From CAVVIO01 sp963748095 (lineage in GTDB: Bacteria; Bacteroidota; Bacteroidia; Bacteroidales; UBA10428), in the NCBI GenBank assembly GCA_963748095.1, contig CAVVIO010000065.1, positions 1 to 12,019 of the forward strand: DNA of 12,019 bases, given 5' to 3'. Below the pieces are notes generated by a model. That model saw nothing but the letters and a program-made list of their open reading frames with translations, was not told the DNA's origin and searched no databases. The translations under genes were made by a program, and so were the position numbers. Numbering within the stretch: position 1 is the first letter of the stretch; each line of letters starts with the position of its first letter. Below are positions 6,672 to 12,019 of this stretch, one piece after another.

Positions 6672-7475
6672 ATGTACCTGAACACCCACACATACTTCAG
6701 TCTGCGGTACGGCACCATGCCCGCCAAAGATTTGCTGGCCGAAGCCCAAAAGTGCGGGGTCCGTACATTTGCACTTACCGATATCAACAATACCTCGGCC
6801 TGCCTGAATTTCGTGCGTATTGCCCCTGAATACGATATAAAACCCATTCTCGGAATTGACTTCAGAAATGGCGTTCATCAGCAATTTATCGGAATTGCAA
6901 AAAACAATGAGGGATTTTATGAGTTGAACTGCTTTTTATCGGAACACCTGGCAACCGGTAAAAAAATACCTTCGGAAGCTCCCGTTTTTGATCATGCATT
7001 TATAGTTTATCCATTTGCAACTTTTAAGGGAGCGCCATTGAAAGAAAATGAATACCTGGGTGTAGCTCCCCGTGACCTGAACAAACTCCGGTTCTCGGAA
7101 TGGAAAAACAGGATGGATCGCCTGGTTATTCTTCAAACAGTTACTTTCCGGAATAAACGGGATTTCAACGCTCACAGGTTGCTGCGGGCAATCGATAAAA
7201 ATACCCTGTTGAGTAAACTTTCCAAAACCGAAGAAGGCAGCGAACAACATGTAATGCTGCCTGAAAAAGAATTGTTACAACTATATGCCGAATTTCCGGA
7301 GATCATCGAAAATACCGGGCAACTGCTGCAGAAATGCTCGATAAGTTTTGAATTCGGAAGTGAACATCCTCCGAAAAACAAAAAAACATATACATCATCC
7401 GAAGAAGAAGATTACCGGTTGCTGTTACAGCTTTGCAATGAAGGACTCCCCTATCGTTACTCACAGTTGGGATGA
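6672..7475 (+). CDS. dnaE: DNA polymerase III alpha subunit (DnaE2-like), N-terminal PHP-domain part, frame-broken
   Basis: Residues 1-265 are the PHP domain of an alternative C-family polymerase. It starts MYLNTHTYFSLRYGT, then ALTDINNTSACLNF and KPILGIDFRNG. In replicative DnaE the corresponding motifs are LHxHS and TDH; here the first His is Asn (N4) and the TDH His is Ile, so the PHP metal site is degraded and proofreading activity is unlikely. After EGLPYRYSQ the frame meets TGA at 7473-7475. The polymerase domain continues in the +1 frame from about 7468 (WDEKIKERLKKELEII). Dropping one base in 7461-7467 gives a continuous protein of about 1,003 residues, a plausible length for a short DnaE. 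The break falls exactly at the PHP/palm border, so a two-polypeptide enzyme cannot be excluded. Sequence error is the simplest explanation. Confidence 0.85.
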   Translation: MYLNTHTYFSLRYGTMPAKDLLAEAQKCGVRTFALTDINNTSACLNFVRIAPEYDIKPILGIDFRNGVHQQFIGIAKNNEGFYELNCFLSEHLATGKKIPSEAPVFDHAFIVYPFATFKGAPLKENEYLGVAPRDLNKLRFSEWKNRMDRLVILQTVTFRNKRDFNAHRLLRAIDKNTLLSKLSKTEEGSEQHVMLPEKELLQLYAEFPEIIENTGQLLQKCSISFEFGSEHPPKNKKTYTSSEEEDYRLLLQLCNEGLPYRYSQLG

Positions 7476-9684
7476 AAAAATAAAAGAACGCCTGAAAAAG
7501 GAACTGGAGATCATCCGGCAGAAAGATTTCGTTTCATACTTCCTGATCAACTGGGATATCCTGAGCTATGCCCGTCGGAAAGGATACTTTTATGTGGGAA
7601 GGGGCAGCGGGGCAAACAGCATTGTGGCTTACCTGCTGCGTATTACAGATGTTGACCCGATAGAACTCGATCTGTATTTCGAACGTTTCATCAACCTGTA
7701 CCGGAAAAACCCTCCTGATTTTGATATCGATTTTTCATGGAAGGACCGCGATGATGTGATACGATACATTTTCAACCGTTTTCCGAATGTGGCATTGCTG
7801 GCAACTTACAGTACATTCCAGGATAGAGCGGTGATCAGCGAACTGGGTAAGGTATTCGGCCTTCCTCGGCACGAGATCGATATGTTGAGTAATGGTAAAT
7901 ACAATGCTGATGAACCGGACCATATTGCTAAACTCATCCTTCAATACAGCAAACTGATACACGGTTTTCCGAGCCATTTGAGTATTCATGCGGGGGGTGT
8001 GATTATTTCCGAAAAACCTATTCATTATTATACGGCAACTTCATTTCCGCCCAAAGGATTTCCGATCACGCAGTTTGACATGGTCATTGCCGAAGATGCC
8101 GGATTATACAAATTTGATATCCTGAGCCAGCGCGGACTGGGAAAGATCAAAGACTCCCTGGAGATCATCCGGAATAATAATCCCGGAGATCCCCTGGTTG
8201 ATATTCACGATGTGAAAAGGTTTAAGGAGGATCCGCGGGTAAAGCATTTATTGAAGACAGCCAGGGCTATCGGATGCTTTTATGTAGAATCACCGGCCAT
8301 GCGCATGTTACTGAAAAAACTCGAGGTGGATCATTACCTGGGACTGGTGGCCGCCAGTTCAATCATCCGGCCGGGTGTGGCACGGTCGGGCATGATGCGG
8401 GAATATATCCTGCGTTTCCGATTTCCTGAACGAAGAAAGGAAGCACATCCCGTATTGTATGATATTATGCCCGAAACGTATGGTGTGATGGTCTACCAGG
8501 AAGATGTGATTAAAGTGGCCCATTATTTTGCCGGGCTATCCTTATCAGAAGCTGATGTACTGCGCCGGGGCATGTCAGGTAAGTACAGGTCGAGACAGGA
8601 ATTTGCACAGGTAAGGGAAAAGTTTTTTGAAAATTGCCGGAACAAGGGATACAGTAACAAGCTGATAGCTGATGTATGGCGACAGATAGAAAGTTTTGCC
8701 GGCTATGCATTTGCCAAGGGACACTCGGCATCGTATGCCGTGGAAAGTTACCAGAGCCTGTTTCTGAAAGCCTACTACCCACTTGAATACATGGTGGCAG
8801 TGATCAATAATTTCGGGGGATTTTACCGTACCGAGATTTACGTGAATGAAGCCCGGATGCTGGGAGCAATCATTCATGAACCCTGCATTAATAAGAGTGA
8901 ATCGGAAACCATTATTTCCGGAAAAGATATTTATCTCGGTTTTCAGCACCTGCACGAGCTCGAAGAAAGAGTTGCCGAAAGAATTCTGACCGAACGCTCA
9001 AAAAACGGCCCATTTAAAGATTTTGACGATTTTCTCGGGCGACTGCCTGTTTCCCTGGAACAGATCACCCTACTTATTCGTATTGACGCTTTTCGTTTTA
9101 CCGGAGTGAACAAACGGGAATTACTATGGAAGGCACATCTCATGGCGCATAAAACTGAAAATGCCAGCATTCAGGGTGAACTATTTAAAACAAAGCCAAA
9201 GAATTATTCCGTTCCGGACCTTCCCCGTTCGAAGTATGAAGATGCTTTTGATCAGATGGAACTGTTGGGTTTTTCATTATTCAATCCTTTTTCATTACTG
9301 GTATCACGGCCACGTAATATGTTACTGGCCTCCGATCTGAAAAATTATCCCGGAAAAGTAATAACAATATGGGGCTACCTGGTTACTATAAAATATACCA
9401 TCACCATAAAAAATCAGCGTATGAACTTCGGAACCTTTCTCGACAGGGAAGGTTATTTCTTCGATACCACGCATTTTCCCGATATTGCCGCTGCCTTTCC
9501 TTTCAGGGGAAAAGGCGTATATGCTGTTACCGGAAAAGTAGTAGAAGAATTCGGTTTCTACAGTATAGAAGTTACGGGCATGAAAAAAGAATTCCTGATC
9601 GAAGATCCGCGTTACAGCGAAAAGGAATTGCCACTCGAAAAACAACTGGTGGACTTGTTTTATCGCCAGCCTTATGAAAACTGA
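7438..9684 (+). CDS. dnaE: DNA polymerase III alpha subunit (DnaE2-like), catalytic and C-terminal part
   Basis: This frame carries the C-family polymerase core: FVSYFLINWDIL, GRGSGANSIVAYLLRITDVD, and PPDFDIDFSWKDRDDVI. The catalytic Asp pair is D351 and D353, and the third Asp is D482 in KFDILSQRGLG (composite numbering). Fingers follow (YGVMVYQEDVIKVAHYFAGL, GYAFAKGHSASYAV), then a helix-hairpin-helix region, a probable beta-clamp motif QGELF (834-838) and a C-terminal OB fold (ITIWGYLVTIKYT onward). If it is translated separately, the first usable start is ATG 7438, overlapping the PHP frame by 38 bases; otherwise it is the second part of one frameshifted gene from 6672. The enzyme would extend from lesions together with the upstream Y-family polymerase, as DnaE2 does in ImuB/DnaE2 mutasomes. 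It lies 509 bases beyond that gene and probably has its own promoter. Catalytic residues are intact. Confidence 0.88.
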   Translation: MKDSPIVTHSWDEKIKERLKKELEIIRQKDFVSYFLINWDILSYARRKGYFYVGRGSGANSIVAYLLRITDVDPIELDLYFERFINLYRKNPPDFDIDFSWKDRDDVIRYIFNRFPNVALLATYSTFQDRAVISELGKVFGLPRHEIDMLSNGKYNADEPDHIAKLILQYSKLIHGFPSHLSIHAGGVIISEKPIHYYTATSFPPKGFPITQFDMVIAEDAGLYKFDILSQRGLGKIKDSLEIIRNNNPGDPLVDIHDVKRFKEDPRVKHLLKTARAIGCFYVESPAMRMLLKKLEVDHYLGLVAASSIIRPGVARSGMMREYILRFRFPERRKEAHPVLYDIMPETYGVMVYQEDVIKVAHYFAGLSLSEADVLRRGMSGKYRSRQEFAQVREKFFENCRNKGYSNKLIADVWRQIESFAGYAFAKGHSASYAVESYQSLFLKAYYPLEYMVAVINNFGGFYRTEIYVNEARMLGAIIHEPCINKSESETIISGKDIYLGFQHLHELEERVAERILTERSKNGPFKDFDDFLGRLPVSLEQITLLIRIDAFRFTGVNKRELLWKAHLMAHKTENASIQGELFKTKPKNYSVPDLPRSKYEDAFDQMELLGFSLFNPFSLLVSRPRNMLLASDLKNYPGKVITIWGYLVTIKYTITIKNQRMNFGTFLDREGYFFDTTHFPDIAAAFPFRGKGVYAVTGKVVEEFGFYSIEVTGMKKEFLIEDPRYSEKELPLEKQLVDLFYRQPYEN

Positions 9685-9725
9685 AAATTATTTCATTATT
9701 CCTTTCTTCTATCAACATATTACCG

Positions 9726-9853
9726 CATCATCACATCATCATATCATCAATACCACCAACCACAAAAATACAAATCACTGATTACTATATCACCTACTCA
9801 AAAATCATCGCATCACCACATCCTCAAATCACCACATCAACACATTACCACAC
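9726..9853. repeat. CATCA/CACATCA low-complexity tract, copy 2
   Basis: An irregular tract of CATCATCA, CACATCA and CACATTACCACA words. It shares an exact 16-mer with 1290-1305 and, as there, is associated with an ACTGATTACT string. The strand is strikingly depleted in G. Confidence 0.6.
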
Positions 9854-9966
9854 CATTCCCTGCATAAATATCATCCTCTGGTTTTAATCAGTAATTAAAT
9901 AGTAACATAGTTAAATATCTGAAAAAATTATTATTAACCACACAATGAAGATTAATGGATTAACGT

Positions 9967-9974
9967 TAACTTTG
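9967..9974 (+). promoter_or_regulatory. Bacteroidota-type -7 box (TAACTTTG) for the cytochrome operon
   Basis: TAACTTTG fits the TAnnTTTG -7 consensus of the primary sigma factor in this phylum and lies 20 bases before the ATG at 9995, leaving a very short leader. I could not find a matching TTTG -33 box at the usual distance, so support is from the -7 element and position only. Confidence 0.4.
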
Positions 9975-9994
9975 AAAACTAATTAAATCTTTAT

Positions 9995-11029
9995 ATGAAA
10001 TATAAACACTCCTACTTTATTATCCTGTTAAGCATATTATTACTCCCTGTACTTTTATTTATAGTTCCCTCGTGTGTTCATGAACCTCTTACCCTTAACG
10101 GAATAGATACTGTTTGTTTCGACTCCAAGGTACTACCGGTTTTACAAACCTCATGCGGAATGACGGATTGTCATGGAGGAGGTTCGTCAAGAGGGGAATT
10201 TTCAGTAGCTGACTATGCATCTGTAATGAGGGCTGTTGATCCGGGTAATCCGGTACGCAGCAAGCTGTATAAAGTTATTACCGATATAAACAGCGACAAT
10301 ATGATGCCTCCGAATCAGCCGCTTGCAGAGACACAACGAACGCTGATTGCGGTATGGATCGCACAGGGAGCAAAAAACACTGTCTGTGGCAATAATACTC
10401 CTACCGGAGGGACCACCGGTGACACTACTACAACAACCTTTAAAGACAGTTTATGTTTTGCCCAGAATATTCTTCCTGTAATTCAATCGAGTTGTGCCAC
10501 CACAGGGTGCCACGATCAGATTACGCACCGGGAAGGATATGTTTTTACCGATTATGCCTCAATAATGACAACTGTTACCCCGTATAATCCCGGCGGCAGT
10601 AAATTATACAGGGTGATGACCTCCGGTGAATCCGATGAGCGCATGCCCCCGGCAGGAAGTCAGCAACTTACATCCCAGCAAATTGACAATATCAGAAAAT
10701 GGATTACCGAAGGAGCATTAAACAGCGATTGTCCGCAGGCATCCTGTGATACAACAGGTACCATTAGCTTTGCAACCCAGGTGTGGCCAGTATTCCAGAA
10801 TAACTGTACCGGATGTCATAATTCATCCGTATCCAGCGGTAATATCTCATTGGACAGTTACCAGAATATAAAAAAGTATGCGGAAACTCTCCGTAATGGC
10901 ACTCCGCTAATAGTAGGAGCTATCCGCCATAAAAGCGGTTTCATAGCCATGCCTCCTTCGGGGACACTCGATGAATGTACTATCCGTAAGATCGAACTCT
11001 GGATCGTCCAGGGTAAACTAAATAATTAA
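9995..11029 (+). CDS. Lipoprotein with three c-type heme (PSCyt1-like) modules
   Basis: A 344-residue exported protein. Residues 1-26 are a signal peptide and VPSC gives a plausible lipidation site at C27. Three homologous modules follow. Module 1 has CGMTDCH (C54, C59, H60) and a Met in MMPP (103-104). Module 2 has CATTGCH (C167, C172, H173) and M217 in RMPP. Module 3 has CTGCH (C271, C274, H275) and M319 in AMPP. The His and downstream Met would be the axial ligands of covalently bound heme. Modules 1 and 2 have the unusual CX4CH spacing; module 3 has canonical CX2CH. Each module is bracketed by two further Cys (41/131, 154/246, 251/328) that could form disulfides. A Thr-rich linker (about 139-149) separates modules 1 and 2. 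It heads a plus-strand group with a one-module lipoprotein and a DUF5777-type barrel. The electron donor and acceptor are unknown; an electron-transfer role is inferred. Confidence 0.8.
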   Translation: MKYKHSYFIILLSILLLPVLLFIVPSCVHEPLTLNGIDTVCFDSKVLPVLQTSCGMTDCHGGGSSRGEFSVADYASVMRAVDPGNPVRSKLYKVITDINSDNMMPPNQPLAETQRTLIAVWIAQGAKNTVCGNNTPTGGTTGDTTTTTFKDSLCFAQNILPVIQSSCATTGCHDQITHREGYVFTDYASIMTTVTPYNPGGSKLYRVMTSGESDERMPPAGSQQLTSQQIDNIRKWITEGALNSDCPQASCDTTGTISFATQVWPVFQNNCTGCHNSSVSSGNISLDSYQNIKKYAETLRNGTPLIVGAIRHKSGFIAMPPSGTLDECTIRKIELWIVQGKLNN

Positions 11030-11054
11030 TCCTTTAACAGATACAACACGACAC

Positions 11055-11432
11055 ATGAAAACCCTGTTATCCATAGCCGTATTGTTTTTATTACTCTTAT
11101 CCGGTTGTTATTACGACAATAAAGAATACCTGTATCCCCAGTTAAATACTCAATGTGATACTACCAATGTTACCTATGCCACTTCTGTTCAACCAATAAT
11201 GCAGAATTATTGCCTTTCATGTCACAGTAATGCTTCCGCAGCAGCGCTGGGAGGTAATATCAAACTTGAAAATTATGCGGATCTTAAAATATATGCCGAT
11301 AATGGCATGTTATATAAAGTGGTTTCCCACGATCCAAGCGTTAAACCCATGCCGAAGGATGCCAATAAACTGAATAATTGTACATTGGCGATAATCAAAA
11401 AGTGGGTTGATGCCGGAGCACCGAATAATTAA
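11055..11432 (+). CDS. Small mono-heme c-type cytochrome lipoprotein
   Basis: A 125-residue lipoprotein with a short signal peptide and a textbook lipobox, LSGC (C18). The heme motif is CLSCH (C53, C56, H57) and the likely distal ligand is M99 in KPMPKDANK. C34 and C109 bracket the module in the same positions as C251 and C328 of the upstream protein. CDTTNVTYATSVQPIMQNYC here parallels CDTTGTISFATQVWPVFQNNC-type sequence there, so this gene looks like a copy of the third module given its own lipoprotein signal. It starts 25 bases after the three-module gene and ends 20 bases before the barrel gene, so the three are probably one operon. The partner protein is unknown. Confidence 0.82.
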   Translation: MKTLLSIAVLFLLLLSGCYYDNKEYLYPQLNTQCDTTNVTYATSVQPIMQNYCLSCHSNASAAALGGNIKLENYADLKIYADNGMLYKVVSHDPSVKPMPKDANKLNNCTLAIIKKWVDAGAPNN

Positions 11433-11452
11433 TTAACCTTATAAAATCAACG

Positions 11453-12019
11453 ATGCGAATTACTATCTTATCGATCATCCTGTCTGTATTTTTCACCGTA
11501 TTTTCAAGCGCCCAGAGCATTGATGAACTGCTGAAAGAATCGACCGGGGACAGTATCAATTACGCAACTGCCACGTTTAAATCAACGCGGATCATAAACG
11601 GGCATTCCATTGAACGCATGCATGCCGGGGTACTTGATGTACGTATCGATCATCGTTTTGGACAAGTGAATTCCGGCGCCTATAATTTGTGGGGACTTGA
11701 TCAGGCAAATATCCACCTCGGGTTTGAGTATGGTATTACCAACTGGGTGATGGTGGGAATTGGCCGTGGCACCTATGAAAAAACCTACGACAGTTTTCTG
11801 AAATTTTCCATCTTCCGTCAATCCACAGGTGCCCGTAATATGCCTGTTTCAATATCTTATTTTACAAGTGCTGCACTAAATACACTGAGATGGGACGGAC
11901 CGGGAAAACTGTATTTCTGGGACCGGATGAGTTATGTACATCAACTGCTTATCGGAAGGAAATTCGGAGACCGGTTCTCACTGGAGATCAATCCAACATA
12001 TGTCCACCGGAATATCTGT
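11453..12019 (+). CDS. DUF5777-type outer-membrane beta-barrel protein (cut by right edge)
   Basis: The frame is open from the ATG at 11453 to the end of the window (189 codons, no stop). Residues 1-20 are a signal peptide ending SSA before Q21. The mature part has alternating hydrophobic and polar strands with aromatic residues typical of a beta-barrel, and the motifs YATATFKSTRIINGHSIE, RIDHRFGQVNSGAYNLWGLD, YEKTYDSFLKF and RQSTGARNMPVSIS. I recognise these from the DUF5777 family of Bacteroidota, usually found beside c-type cytochromes and YceI-like genes. The molecular function of the family is not established to my knowledge. The conserved linkage with heme lipoproteins suggests the barrel holds or serves them at the outer membrane; this is inference. 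Confidence 0.8.
   Translation, partial: MRITILSIILSVFFTVFSSAQSIDELLKESTGDSINYATATFKSTRIINGHSIERMHAGVLDVRIDHRFGQVNSGAYNLWGLDQANIHLGFEYGITNWVMVGIGRGTYEKTYDSFLKFSIFRQSTGARNMPVSISYFTSAALNTLRWDGPGKLYFWDRMSYVHQLLIGRKFGDRFSLEINPTYVHRNIC

Larger units (their letters stand above)
9685..9994. other. G-poor low-complexity intergenic stretch before the cytochrome operon
   Basis: No gene. From about 9690 to 9880 the plus strand has only a handful of G residues and consists largely of CATCA, CACATCA and ACCAC words. It includes the 16-mer shared with 1290-1305 (here 9726-9741) and one ACTGATTACT at 9778-9787. The last 110 bases are AT-rich and contain the promoter-like box for the downstream operon. No hairpin terminator is visible after the polymerase stop. 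Confidence 0.65.

Noticed and set aside
7461..7475. Programmed +1 frameshift in the alpha subunit gene
   Set aside because: The context CAG TTG GGA TGA lacks a CTT TGA-type slippery site and no stimulatory structure is evident; insertion error or mutation is simpler.
8510..9677. Antisense and alternate-frame open frames within the polymerase domain
   Set aside because: The plus-strand polymerase frame has unbroken C-family motifs here, so the others are by-products.

Overview
The window looks like a chromosomal segment from a member of the Bacteroidota. Evidence: ATG starts with weak or no Shine-Dalgarno sequences, a TAnnTTTG-type -7 box before the cytochrome operon, an S24 regulator / Y-family polymerase / short DnaE cassette of a kind familiar from this phylum, a DUF5777-type outer-membrane barrel, and intergenic low-complexity repeats. 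I cannot place it below phylum level.

Layout. (1) 1-887, minus strand: a very AT-rich three-gene operon running off the left edge: a stand-alone WYL-domain protein, an unrecognised 67-residue protein, and the N-terminus of an SMC/Rad50/RecF-like ATPase. Composition and architecture suggest a horizontally acquired defence or DNA-metabolism module. (2) 1397-3161, minus strand: a LeuT-like Na+/amino-acid symporter (NSS/SLC6 family) broken by one extra base near 2780. (3) 4149-9684, plus strand: a translesion-synthesis cassette. It holds a HTH/S24 repressor with an intact LexA-type cleavage site and Ser/Lys dyad, a catalytically complete Y-family polymerase 1 base downstream, and, after a 509-base gap, an alternative DNA polymerase III alpha subunit. 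The last reads as two overlapping frames, split exactly between the PHP and polymerase domains. (4) 9995-12019, plus strand: two lipoprotein c-type cytochromes (three modules and one module) followed by a DUF5777-type beta-barrel cut by the right edge.

Four sizeable non-coding stretches (888-1396, 3162-4148, 6163-6671, 9685-9994) are unusually rich in repeats. They contain a diverged dispersed repeat present once before the repressor and once before the alpha subunit, each copy with the same TTACTTTTCTC hairpin; a long imperfect inverted repeat nested in the first copy; a seven-copy ACTGATW array; G-poor CATCA tracts; and an 8-base TGGAA array.

Functional reading (inference): DNA damage would trigger self-cleavage of the S24 repressor, releasing the Y-family polymerase and perhaps the DnaE2-like polymerase for error-prone synthesis. 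The right-hand genes probably form a cell-surface heme protein and barrel set. The two frame breaks have the same sense (one extra base each), so sequence error must be excluded before either gene is called a pseudogene.
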